Below, one piece after another: positions 24,300-33,777 of a stretch of DNA of 64,000 bases. Made by a program: the position numbers and the translations under genes. Below the pieces are notes generated by a model. The model was not told the origin of the DNA. It saw only the letters and a list, made by a program, of their open reading frames with translations, and did no database searches. How positions within the stretch are numbered: position 1 is the first letter of the stretch; every line of letters starts with the position of its first letter. This stretch comes from Chamaea fasciata (taxonomy: Eukaryota; Chordata; Aves; Passeriformes; Sylviidae): NCBI GenBank assembly GCA_029207755.1, contig JARCOQ010000005.1, forward strand, positions 48,015,563 to 48,079,562. The letters run 5' to 3'.

Positions 24300-25020
24300 A
24301 TTAAGTGTGCGAGGAAACCACGATGTGCTCTTGAGCAATTCACAGAGTCACTTCCGTCGTGCGCGGTCTGTGGCTGCGCGGTTGCAGCGAGGGAGCTGCC
24401 AGCCCGCACTGAAGTCTCGCTGCACCAGCACACCGGGCTGGAGCCTTGGGAGGGACGGGAAGGCTCTGACGGGCGGAGTGCAGAAATCACCGCCTCGCCT
24501 GCCTCCCTCCCTCCTCACGTCTCCTAGTCTTCCTACCAGTCAGCGCAATGGGTTTCCAAGTCATTCAGTCTATTACAGTCAATTAATCAGAGCAAGTCGC
24601 ACACCCCATCTGCTGTCACAAGCCATTGGGAAGAGTTTCTGTAATCCTGCCTTTGAACTCCGAGGTTATTGCCGTTTACAATGGGTTTATTAGAGGCTTA
24701 ATTGAATCGGTCCTGCTCGCACTGCTCACTGCTAACGCGACGGCCATTAGCGGCTGCTAATGAGGGAATCCAGAAGATTACTGCATCAATTATAGGGTTG
24801 GGTTGGGACCGAAGGGGCAGCCCACAGCGAGCTCCCGTGAATTCAGCTGGCAAATGTGACACATGGAGCATGCGGGAAGCCGATGCGCTCAGTGGCTCCG
24901 ACATCCCGTGCCTCATCCCCATGTGCTGAGCCTCAGCCATCCAGCCTGTCATCCTCATCCTGTGGCGGGCGTGCTGGAGAAGGAAGGACCAGCAAACCTC
25001 GCTGCCACCAGAGGAAGAAA
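24300..25020. promoter_or_regulatory. CpG-dense candidate promoter or enhancer block
   Basis: Hand counting gives about 39 CpGs in 720 bases, densest at 24355-24550 (about 18 in 200 bases, including GTCGTGCGCGG and GGCTGCGCGG), while flanking sequence is CpG-poor. The 3' half mixes CpG-containing words with TAAT motifs: TCAATTAATCAG near 24578, GCTTAATTGAATCGG near 24696, AACGCGACGGCCATTAGCGG near 24734 and CATCAATTATAGG near 24783. Retained CpGs beside TAAT motifs are typical of conserved developmental enhancers or CpG-island promoters. No TATA box is seen. Function is inferred from composition only. An open frame crosses it (24247-24693 from its first ATG, 148 codons) without a known domain. 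Confidence 0.5.
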
Positions 25021-26379
25021 CACCTGCTTAGAGGGAAACCACCAAGAAAAAAATATTCAAAGAAAAGAAGTCAAAATACCATATTCTTTCAAAAATAGAC
25101 TGTTTACTAGAAATGGCTGGTGGGGTCTTGTTTTCAACAACCAGTGTTAGGAAAGAATATTGCACATGAAACAACACCACGTGCATTGCAGTGTGCAGAT
25201 CCTTACGCACACTTCGAACAGGTAAACATCCCCATCTTCAGAGAAAGGGGGTGTGAGAAACAATGCTCACTTTTTGAGATTTTGAAGGTTTCTTAAACCT
25301 TTACAAAATACAATGAAGGACTGAACATGGAGAAAGAGCAGCGTCGGGAGTCTCTGACCAGCAGCCACGTGCTCGTTTACAAAATGCACGTTTCTGCTGC
25401 TTACAGCCTTCGCCCTTTCCCAAAGTCTTGCCAGTCAACCCCTTCTTTGCCGTCCATTGGTGAAAATCACTTTCTTACGTCTTGATTAGAGGTCATCTGT
25501 TGCCACAGTAACAAGCTGGCCCTCCCCAAATGCCCTGACTACCAAGGCCATCCCGTGCCAACAATATAAGGCGGAGGGGAAAGAGGATTATGGGAGGACA
25601 TACCACAATAACATAACTATATTTCTACAAAACTTCTTCTGACTTACACGTAATATTTATCCCTTAATTGTGAGAGCCAACTATCTATAACAGGGGGAAC
25701 CCTCCCTTAGGAGAGATGGGCTGTGTTGAGAGGAGAGGGAGGGAGGCAGTAATGATCTCCCAGATTAGGAGATGGATGCTACATGCAGCCAGGACCTCAC
25801 AGCAGGAAGGAGGCATCAGTCACAAGTTGCCTTGCTGAGCATCAGCACTCTCCAATCCCCGAAGGGGAGTAGGGGGCCTGACCCTGCCTGGCTGTGAACA
25901 AGTGCTGGGGATGCAGTACAGGTCGGCTGGTCTGTGCCTGCCAGGATCACAGGATGCTGGCTGCCCATCTGCTGCCTTGCTACACTGCCAAACAAAAACA
26001 AGGAGAGAGATTTTTTTCCTTTTTTTTTTTTTTCCATTTTTTCCCTTCTCCCATCTCCCTTCCTCACAGCTCATTTTTCTTCTGTGTTTCAGATAAGAGA
26101 GTGTTCATGAGCAGAGTTAATTATGTTCTGTGATTCTGCTTTTGGGTTGCAGCAGGCATTCTTATGGCTGAGGCAGCTCCTTTGCTGCTCCTCCATGCTG
26201 ATGTGCAGCCCAAGGAAACCCTGCACATGGGCCTGCTGTGGAGCTGGAGGAAGGCTGCCTGTGCTCCAGCCAATGATCTCTCATGTCATGGTGAGAGAAA
26301 TCAGGTTGTGATTCGTGTCACTCAAATAGCATGTGCGTCTGTGGGCAATGTAGACAGAGACCATGGGATTATTATAAAA
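25021..26379. other. Unique non-coding stretch with polypyrimidine tract
   Basis: 25430-25700 contains motif-rich sequence (CCATTGG, TGATTAGAGG, a CAATATAAGG word close to a CArG box) that could be conserved non-coding DNA. A long pyrimidine tract at 26011-26066 is followed by TTCTGTGTTTCAG ending at 26092, a strong splice-acceptor look-alike. No donor-bounded open exon follows. Confidence 0.4.
26011..26092 (+). other. Polypyrimidine tract with 3' splice-site-like end
   Basis: T/C-rich sequence, including a T14 run at 26020-26033, is followed by a second pyrimidine stretch and TTTCAG at 26087-26092. It fits the acceptor consensus well. Without transcript evidence it may be low-complexity sequence only. 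Confidence 0.3.
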
Positions 26380-27094
26380 AAGAGTTTTAAAAAAAATTAT
26401 TAGCTAAGTAAGGCATGTAAGTGGGGTTTAACAAGGCAACTATGCAACAGTAGGCTTTTAGCTAACAGTTTGTTTTAACAACAAAATTGTAATTATTTGC
26501 AATATAAGCCTTAAACTACCTTGTAGTATAAGTTTTAAACTATTCTTTGTATAAGTTGTTTTTTAGTACAGAAGAATTTGCAATCCTCTAACAAGAAGTG
26601 GGAGTAACAAACTGAAAGGCTTTACAAAGATATTTTGAAACATGCTGACTTTAGAGTTTTGTAATAACTGAGAGAGAGGGGCCCTCAACAGGTGTTGAGG
26701 TATGTTAAGCTTCTCTAACGGAGAAGAGGCTTGCAAAATGTATGCTGACTAACAAAATACATATAGTTGCTTAAGCAGACTGTATAACCAAAAATAATGC
26801 TAGTGGAAAAAGATATTTTAAAAGAAAAAAATGAGACTGGAGAGACATCAGAAGACCATCTCAGACCACCTCCCCAACAGATCTTCAGAAACCACAACTG
26901 CTGCTTATGAAAAAAAGCAAGTAAAAAATTAACTGAAAATCTGGGGAAGTGAAGTGCCTGGAATGGTATGAGACCACCGTTTGTGAGCTGAATCTGTGAG
27001 TTGCTTGGGGCAGAGACCCCTCGTGCACCCAGCACTGTGATTTGCTCACTCTCTTTATCGAACAACATAATAAATCGGCTGTATTACTTAATGT
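26380..27094 (+). mobile_element. Older LTR-like element beside the ERVL insertion
   Basis: The 3' part has a layout I associate with avian ERV R-U5 sequence: CAGAGACCCCTCGTGCACCC near 27010 and AATAAATCGGCTG near 27069, which supplies a polyadenylation signal. The 5' part holds imperfect direct repeats of about 25 bases (26501-26524, 26525-26550, then a partial third), such as U3 enhancer repeats. The newer ERVL LTR lies immediately downstream. Neither terminus could be fixed and no TG...CA pair with target duplication was found, so the bounds are approximate and the call is tentative. Confidence 0.45.
26501..26570. repeat. Imperfect direct repeats, period about 25
   Basis: AATATAAGCCTTAAACTACC, GTATAAGTTTTAAACTATTC and GTATAAGTTGTTTTTTAG follow one another at spacings of about 25 bases. 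Such repeats are common in LTR U3 regions, which supports the call for the enclosing element. Confidence 0.6.
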
Positions 27095-27099
27095 ATTGT
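27095..27099. repeat. Left target-site duplication of ERVL LTR
   Basis: ATTGT directly precedes the LTR terminus TGTCGTGG and is repeated exactly after the LTR at 27789-27793. A 5-bp duplication is the size expected for ERVL-type integration. Confidence 0.75.
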
Positions 27100-27788
27100 T
27101 GTCGTGGGTTTTGTAATAAACATGTTATTCTATTCAATCGGGGTGGAGCAGAATTGCTTGTCTTTGCCCAAATGGGTCAGTGTCACTTATCAGATGGTGG
27201 AGTGCTACTTATCTCTCTTCATTGTTTCACTACTCCCATGCGATATCTTCTGCTAATGGACCATTAAGAGCTCATCAATGACATGACACATTACATTGTA
27301 CTATTGTAAGATGCTCCACACAGGGAGGAGGAGCCAAACCATCTTAACCTAGATAAAAAGGAGCCACAGTGCCACTAGGTATCCAGTTTTCCACCAGATT
27401 CCTGGAGGAAGACCGGACCCATCTCACCATTACTGGACCCTTTTTCTTCAACGAGACCATCTCTACTCCAACAGAACCACATCTGCCACTCCAGGAGGGC
27501 TTACTTTGGACTGCTTCCAACACCCTGACCAACAGGGTGTCAGGTTGTATTTCTGACTCTGTCAGAGTTTTCTAGGATTTCTTGTTTGTTTGCTTGCTTA
27601 TTCTTCTGTACTACCATATCTGTATTTTCATATCCCTAGTAAAGAACTGCTATACCTATTCCCAAAATCTTTGCCTGACAGCGTTTTAATTGCAAATTTA
27701 TAATAATTTGGAAAAGGGGGGAGGGGCTTACATTTCAAGGGAGACACCAACCCTCCCTGGCAGATACCTGTCTATCTAAACCAAGACA
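27100..27788 (+). mobile_element. Solo LTR of an ERVL-type (class III) endogenous retrovirus
   Basis: A 689-bp element begins TGTCGTGG and ends CCAAGACA, a near-perfect terminal inverted repeat, and is flanked by ATTGT on both sides. Inside, a TATA-like AGATAAAAAGG lies at 27351-27361, R/U5 words such as GTATTTCTGACTCTGTCAGAG follow, and an AGTAAAGAAC polyadenylation-type signal lies near 27639. The order matches passerine ERVL LTRs as I remember them. No internal gag-pol-env is present, so it arose by recombination between the two LTRs of a provirus. The intact target duplications and termini suggest a relatively young insertion. Confidence 0.85.
27351..27361 (+). promoter_or_regulatory. TATA-like box of ERVL LTR
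   Basis: AGATAAAAAGG lies about 250 bases into the LTR, followed by GAGCCACAGTG, where transcription would be expected to begin about 25-30 bases later. GATAAAAAG is a weak TATA variant. It is likely the ancestral retroviral promoter, with present activity unknown. Confidence 0.45.
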
Positions 27789-27793
27789 ATTGT
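27789..27793. repeat. Right target-site duplication of ERVL LTR
   Basis: ATTGT directly follows the LTR end CCAAGACA and is identical to 27095-27099. Confidence 0.75.
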
Positions 27794-28286
27794 CAAGTCA
27801 AGCTTTTTATTTATTTCAATGGGAGCTGAGGATACTGCAGAAAGCAGGTCCATCAGCCTAATGGGGGAGGACTGTGACAGGAAAGGAAGGGAAGAAGAGA
27901 CTAGTGAGGAAAAAAGCAAGAATGTGATCATGAAGTGGGAAAAAGATGACACTAGAGGGATAAAGCATTCCTTTTGGGGAACCCTACAGAAACTGAGAAA
28001 CTAGTGGTCCTTTTCGCATTAGGCATTTTCAAATGCTGTGACAGTTAGATTTTAAAAAATTTATTATGGGGGAAGTCAAGTTCTTCTTCTCCAGCACCAC
28101 ATACACATGCCTTTCTCTTTCCATGGCTTGCAGTTGTAGCAGGAGACCTCTTCTGAAAAGTTGCCTGAGTGGGAGAGATTAAGACATAAATACATCCTCT
28201 CCATGCTCCTGAGCTGGAGTAATACACTAATTTGGACGGCTAAGCAATTTCTGTCTGGAAGACAAAAAAGGCAGTGAAGAGGATGA
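27794..28286. other. Unique non-coding stretch
   Basis: Purine-rich sequence at 27880-27975 gives a short open frame without a domain. The continuation of the older LTR, if any, would begin here, but no terminus is identifiable. Confidence 0.4.
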
Positions 28287-28310
28287 CCAACCAACCAACC
28301 AACCAACCAA
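28287..28310. repeat. (CCAA)6 tetranucleotide microsatellite
   Basis: Six perfect CCAA units are followed by CCACAAATAAA. Tetranucleotide repeats of this length are often length-variable. Confidence 0.9.
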
Positions 28311-28869
28311 CCACAAATAAAAACGACCACCTTCAACCACTTGAGCCAGTGAAGAGAAAATCTGAGTAAAAAGATGGGGGTGTGAATTTCCAGGCGATCT
28401 CGTTTCTTCATACAATCCTGAGGAGTTGCAATGTAAAAGGAGGAAATTGTGTTTCTGCTCTGAGGGGTGCCAAAACTAAGCAAACCCTGCGAGGCAGGAG
28501 GGCAAAGCAGGAACCACTGAAAAGAGGAGCTTGCTGGCAGCGGGAAGAGCAAGACATTATCAAATCTGGATCAAAACGACACTGGAAGAAAGGGAAAAAA
28601 AACCTCTTGCTGAGGTGGAGTAGGGTAATCATTAGCTCTCCCGAGTGGTGGAGGGGGAGGGAGTCTGCCGAAGGAACCGGTGGGACGATTACTTGGGGAC
28701 CTGAGGAGCTAACAAGAGCAGTTATTTCCATTTCAAATGGAAAGGCGAGAGGAGATCAAACACAGTAATGATCCAGAACCTTTCCTGAACACTGAGCCAC
28801 ACAAACGCTCAAGGTAATTGAAGCCACATGTAGCTAAGATGGAGAAGCTGAAATCTGCTCAAGGGGACT
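28311..28869. other. Unique non-coding stretch
   Basis: Moderately GC-rich. An open frame at 28382-28768 (plus) overlaps one at 28408-28731 (minus), and neither shows a domain. The overlap itself argues for chance. Confidence 0.4.
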
Positions 28870-28896
28870 GGGACGGAGGGGGTGGGGGGTGAGGGG
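28870..28896 (+). other. G-quadruplex-type motif
   Basis: G runs of 3, 5, 6 and 4 bases at 28870-28872, 28878-28882, 28884-28889 and 28893-28896, with loops of 5, 1 and 3 bases. It satisfies the canonical quadruplex rule on the plus strand. Confidence 0.65.
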
Positions 28897-30540
28897 AAAC
28901 ACCCACAAAGCGAACAAAGATAAAATCCCAACCTGCACAAACAAATAGCTCTGCACTGGACTCCCCACCCTCCAATTTGCCTACCACATGTGATCCAAAT
29001 GCATCAAGTACTCTGCGAAATGACACCACCCTCCTCTTCTTGCAGCTCCCCAGAATCCATGGACACCTATTCCCAATCCCATGGGTGAGTGAATGAGCCA
29101 GTGAAAAAAATTAAAAGCTGGTAGTAAATAAATATTTATTTTAAACCTCAATTTCAGATAATTATGGAATAAGAATGTCAGTAGAGCACAAGATGGGCTT
29201 GAGATCTTTTTTGCCTATTCATCCATTTTCTAAAAAGACCAAGGTGATTTCTGTTTAGAACTAGTGGGGACTACTGATCAACTGCTCACTGCTTTTCAGT
29301 CCGTGATCTCCTGCTGAGACTGCATTTAGCTATTAAGTTGTAGTTTGATATGGTGCCATTTTTCCTACCTGGAAACTGGACTGAGATCCACCAGCCTATT
29401 TCAGAGGGAGACATCTGTTGTCACTGTCATCATTGCCCTGGGGTTAAAAAAACTGTCAGTTCCAAGGTCGTAAACACTGATTACCTTACCAGCTCCAGAT
29501 TCATGAATGTCCATCTAAGAGCAAATCCGAGTCCCCATCCCATTCTAGAAGTCCAAAAACCCTAAGACAAGGGAAAAGTGTTTCTATGTTGTAAAAAGTA
29601 TGAAGGTCACTAAGCTTTATTTTATATAAATTTTATTAAACATAAAGCTTAGCGTGTTTATTTATTCAATTAATCCAATTTTAATTAAAAAATGTGTGCC
29701 CCAGGTTAGAAACAATTGCCTTACGGACAATAGTATCCACAATGGTGTCCAGCACCCAAAAAACTCTAAGCCCATCTTCCTCCTCCTCCACAGTCACCTT
29801 GGCCAAACTGTGGCAGAAAACTAGGACTTTTCACTCTGGCAGCAGAGCCAGGAGCACCCTTATAGAGAGGGACAAGACCAGTCTGCAGAGCACTGTTTTT
29901 TTTCTCCTGTTGGAGGCAGAAGCCCGCATTCTTCCTGCTGTACCCATCACTTAACTTAGGCACAGCAGTAGGAAGAAGAGGAAAAGCAGTTTCTAAGGTA
30001 ACCACACACCTAGCACTTTAGGCTATGCAGAAGACAGCCAGCTGCTGCAAACAGCTGGGTGGCACTGGGCAGCATGCAGGTGAGGGCTGTCCCTGGTGTG
30101 AAGCCCCATGCAGCACTGGGAAAACATAGTGTCACACTGAACTAGCTGAAGGAACAGCCCTGGGTGGGCCATGCTCAAGTAACCCCCTGCTGTGGGGACA
30201 AGGAGGTGGGTCAGTGAGTTAATTTGGCTCCCTGCATGCAGTTGCAAGGAAACCCTCTTGGAGCATGCCAGTGTGCAGGTTCGCTGCATGGCCCACAATG
30301 TTTCCTCCCTCCTTCAACCAGGTTTTGAAGGCTGTTCATCGTCCCTGCTCTCTGTCTCCTTTCCCACAGTCCCACACGGAATATTTGCCTCCCAAGAGAT
30401 ACTATTAATCCTTGTAGCCTGTCCTTTGCAATGCAGATCATCAGCATCAGCAGTCCTGGCTGGAAGAGTTTCCTTTAGCATCTGCAGCATATAGACATGT
30501 GTGTGTATGTGTCCAGGCTAGACCCAGGTATGAACCCTCT
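28897..30540. other. Unique non-coding stretch
   Basis: Contains a 39-nt interval with good splice-site consensus on both sides (29046-29084) and an 11-bp inverted repeat in A+T-rich DNA (29610-29652), both described in Part 2. No gene or known repeat was recognised. Confidence 0.4.
29610..29652. repeat. 11-bp inverted repeat (hairpin potential)
   Basis: CTAAGCTTTAT at 29610-29620 is the exact reverse complement of ATAAAGCTTAG at 29642-29652, across a 21-base A+T-rich spacer. Each arm contains a HindIII palindrome, which inflates symmetry. It may be a chance palindrome. Confidence 0.6.
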
Positions 30541-30562
30541 GTGTGTGTGTGTGTGTGTGTGT
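30541..30562. repeat. (GT)11 microsatellite
   Basis: Eleven perfect GT units, with an interrupted TGTGTGTATGTGTC tract 30-40 bases upstream. A usual avian dinucleotide microsatellite. Confidence 0.9.
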
Positions 30563-32463
30563 ATGCATTCGGGGTGGATAGAGGTACACAACACACATAG
30601 ACTCTGTGGCAGTGAGTGAAAGCCCAGACACTTACTTCTAAGCCCATTTTATAAAATACACGCAGCAGAGCCTCTGCCTGTGCAGTACATGGGAGCACCT
30701 CAGCCAGCTGGCAACCCCAGTTTGTGCTGCAGCAAGCACCAATGCAGTATTGCCTGATACTGAAATCATTACTCTTCACCATTCCCTCACCCTGTGCTGC
30801 CTCTTCATCCCCCAAGAAGCTTGGAGCTAAAATTATATACCCGAATAGTTATTCTGTGGCTTGAAAACAAACTTCCTCCCTCACCACCCTTTTCTTTGAC
30901 ATGTGGGTTTAATATCAAATTATTTATAACACAGCCTTGTGGTCAGGCTTTAATAAAGGAGCCTCCAGAGACTTTTAAAAGCGTCGTATTCACTTGACTT
31001 GCCACGTTATGCTGAGTAAGGGCTGCAGGGCTTTAGCAGAAGGAGCCTTGCTGCTGAAAATCCCCCCAGTCCATGTGTGCATGTTTTACTCACTCACACT
31101 GTCTCTTTTTCTCTCCATGTCATTTGTTCTGTCTCTCCTTCTCCCTTCACCTGTCTAGATCTGCAGTCTTTGCCTGGCTGTCATGAAATACTACCCATAC
31201 TGATGTCTTCAAATAAAAGAATGATTAAGAAGGGATTCTTCAATGTCATATGGATTTTTCCTTCCCTAGAATTATACATAACCAAAGAGAGGTCAAAAAG
31301 GAAGGAATGGACCCTTCAAACCTCCCTCCTTCCTTCCTCAGTTCTGTCTACTTCTTTTCAAGGCATGAACCTTTTCCTTCTCTAGGAGTATATATGCACA
31401 TATACATATTCCTCTGCCCCTTCAGCATGAAATATTGATGAATTCTGCTCCCCTAAATGAAGGTTTGTTGCAGAAGAAGCCTGCAGTTCATCTTCAGCAA
31501 GAGCAATGCAAATGTGTTGAAATCCTAGGAGGCATAGGACAGCAAAAAAAAATACAAGGGCTGCTGCAGCAGCTGCCAGATCATGTTTGATGCTGCGCAC
31601 GGGCACAGACAGTAGCAGGGCAGGAAGGCTGCCCCGAGCAGTGCTGACCCTCCTGGTTCCCCAAGCAAGAGGCAAAAACATGCTGCCCAAGTAGGGAGCT
31701 TCTTTACGCAGAATTTATACCTTAAATTATAGGGGAGGGCCAAGCTACTGTTAACACAGATGTAAATCTGTGGCTAGGGAAACTAAAAGGGAGCTATTCC
31801 AGATTTACACTCCCATCAGGGGTGGGGGGGGTTTATACATGTAGTTTTCCACAGTGCCTCCTGCCATCCCAGGCATCACTGCACATGTCCAGCTTCCACG
31901 GGCTCTGGCAGGAATAAAGCATGCATAACAATTTGGTAATCAGTTCTCTCCGGGTCTGATATAAAAGACTTGCCCCCAGGGGATCTGAGCACTTGGAAGG
32001 AGAAAACCAACAACAACCCGTAACATTTAGGGAGCTGTGCTTTTCTTTGCATCCTCCAAGGAACAAAGTGATGATGCCCGTTAGTCTGTGTATGTAATTG
32101 GACTCTGAGTGCTAAGTGAGGAACATCAAACAGGTGAGGATTGCTAACAGGCCTCCAAGTGAAGCACTGTGGCTGTTCCTGAGCATTTGGCATTCAGGTA
32201 GGAAGAGATGGAGATAGAAGGCCTCAAACATCACTGCATAAAGGAGTCCCAAACCACAGCCTTTTCCCAAAAGAGCGGCTGAGCCCTTTTTAAATGCTTT
32301 ATCAACTCCTGCATCTGAGAAGGCAACCTATATTCTCCAGTAGGGGCAGAGTGGTCAGTGTCAGGAAAGATGACAGTGAGGAAAGGCACAAGTGAGAAGG
32401 GGTCAGGTGCCAAGAGTCTTTTCTCAGTCTTCTAAGTCACTGAAACATCCTGTTTTTCCCCTC
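30563..32463. other. Unique non-coding stretch
   Basis: 30890-31000 is A+T-rich, with TTTAATATCAAATTATTTAT and AATAAAGG words, and may be conserved non-coding sequence or merely A+T-rich. No exon, RNA or named repeat was found. Confidence 0.4.
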
Positions 32464-32645
32464 CTCATAAAATCATAGGATGGTTTGTGTTGGAAGAATT
32501 TGCTTGAAGGTCATCTAGTTCCAACCCCCTGCTAGGAGCAGGGACACATTCCACTAGACCAGGTTGCTCAAAGTTCCATCCATCTTGGCCCTGAACACTT
32601 CCTGGGATGCAAAACATGGACATATGAAAACTTCTTCTGCTACAG
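32464..32645 (-). mobile_element. CR1 LINE 3' end (5'-truncated)
   Basis: On the plus strand, TCATAAAATCATAGGATGG begins the reverse complement of the CR1 octamer tail, followed by GTTTGTGTTGGAAG, GTCATCTAGTTCCAACCCCC, GAGCAGGGACAC and CCACTAGACCAGGTTGCTCA. This is the standard avian CR1 3' UTR. Similarity fades past GAACACTTCC (32604), with a weak continuation to about 32645. Severe 5' truncation is normal for CR1. Confidence 0.95.
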
Positions 32646-33033
32646 AGAGGGGCATAATAAGGATTTCTCAAGCTCTAATGCTTGAAATTAGTGCTGCACT
32701 GGCACCTCAAAACCTCACTGTCATTTACACTACCTTCATTTTGAAGTGGTTAAAGACCCTAGAAAATCCTCTTTGAAAGTCCCTCAGCCAGAATCCAAAC
32801 CCAGTAAGGCCAAACACTAGTAACAGCAGCCAACCTGATGCTTGCCTGATGCTTGCTGCACACCTCAAGCGACCCTTCCAAACTCACTGCTGTGCTACCT
32901 GCCCCGAGAACCACAGCTTCTCGGCTGGCCTTGCTGAAGCCAGATGTACTGGGAGATGTATGAGAGTTCTCGTGAGCTCTTCTCAGTATCACACACTGCC
33001 TGGTCACAGCCAGCCCAGGGACAGAACCACAAA
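32646..33033. other. Unique non-coding stretch
   Basis: Holds an 11-bp tandem duplication, CCTGATGCTTG twice, at 32833-32854. Otherwise nothing was recognised. Confidence 0.4.
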
Positions 33034-33130
33034 TCCCATTTCACAGATGAGATGAGTGATGCACAGAGAGGTGGACAATTTCACAGTCAAATCTCCTATC
33101 CAGATCCCTACTACCTTGGTTCCCCAGCTC
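33034..33130 (+). mobile_element. Possible ancient MIR-type SINE fragment
   Basis: CCCATTTCACAGATGAG at 33035-33051, then GATGCACAGAGAGGT and CAATTTCACAGTCA, follows the MIR core order (CCCATTTTACAGATGAGG, GGCACAGAGAGGTTAAG, TTGCCCAAGGTCACA). The tail is not convincing. Same orientation as the fragment at 19530. Confidence 0.45.
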
Positions 33131-33754
33131 TTCCTAAATCCTTTTGAGCAGCCCAGACCCTTTTAAATGTGGTGCTCCCACATTACGTGATGACGGCGAT
33201 GGAGGGTGCCCATTGCTCCCCCTCCCTTCTCCTCTGTGTACTATCAACTGAATGTGTTTTTTTTGTCCCCAGTTCAGAGGCAGTTTCATGCATCCCACTG
33301 TGTGGCTTATCTTCTGCAATTAGCACTTTCTGCCATATCTGATAGGAAAGAAGGGCTCAGCTGCCCCTGATTAATTGCCAAGTATTTGCTTTCTTTTCCA
33401 CTTCTGTGGCCTGGAATTAATTAGTTTACCCCTCCTTTCATGGGCCAGAGAGTTCTCCTCTTTTTGTGCAATTATATATAATAGCAATGCTTGAAATCCC
33501 CTGGGGAACAGTTGAGAGAGGCTCTCAATGGGGAGGAAAGGAGCCTGAAAGCAAGGAGATTACTAAAGGTCATACGTCCTACAGCTTCCCTGCGGTCTTA
33601 AAATATATATTATCCTCTGACTCCAGCACAAATTCCTTCCCTGCAACCACCTACCTCGCTGCCTTATCCAGGTTTTTCAGTTAGTTAATGTCTGAACAGC
33701 AGGAAAAGCTTGCAGACCTAAATCCCAAGTGTGAACAAGAGATGTAAAAGAACG
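33131..33754. other. Unique non-coding stretch with TAATTA-rich part
   Basis: 33368-33480 contains CTGATTAATTGCC, GGAATTAATTAGTTTA and CAATTATATATAATAG within otherwise mixed sequence. These are homeodomain-type sites, and conserved non-coding DNA is possible. No gene was found. Confidence 0.4.
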
Positions 33755-33777
33755 CCCCCCCCCCCCCCCCCCCCCCC
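33755..33777. repeat. Poly(C) run, 23 bases
   Basis: 23 uninterrupted C residues, flanked by GAACG and TCCGG. The complementary strand is G23, which can form quadruplexes, and the C strand can form an i-motif. Homopolymeric C this long is rare in vertebrate genomes and prone to sequencing error. Confidence 0.9.

Noticed and set aside
30275..30290. GGTTCGCTGC, reminiscent of a tRNA B box
   Set aside because: Does not match GGTTCGANTCC and there is no A box or cloverleaf.
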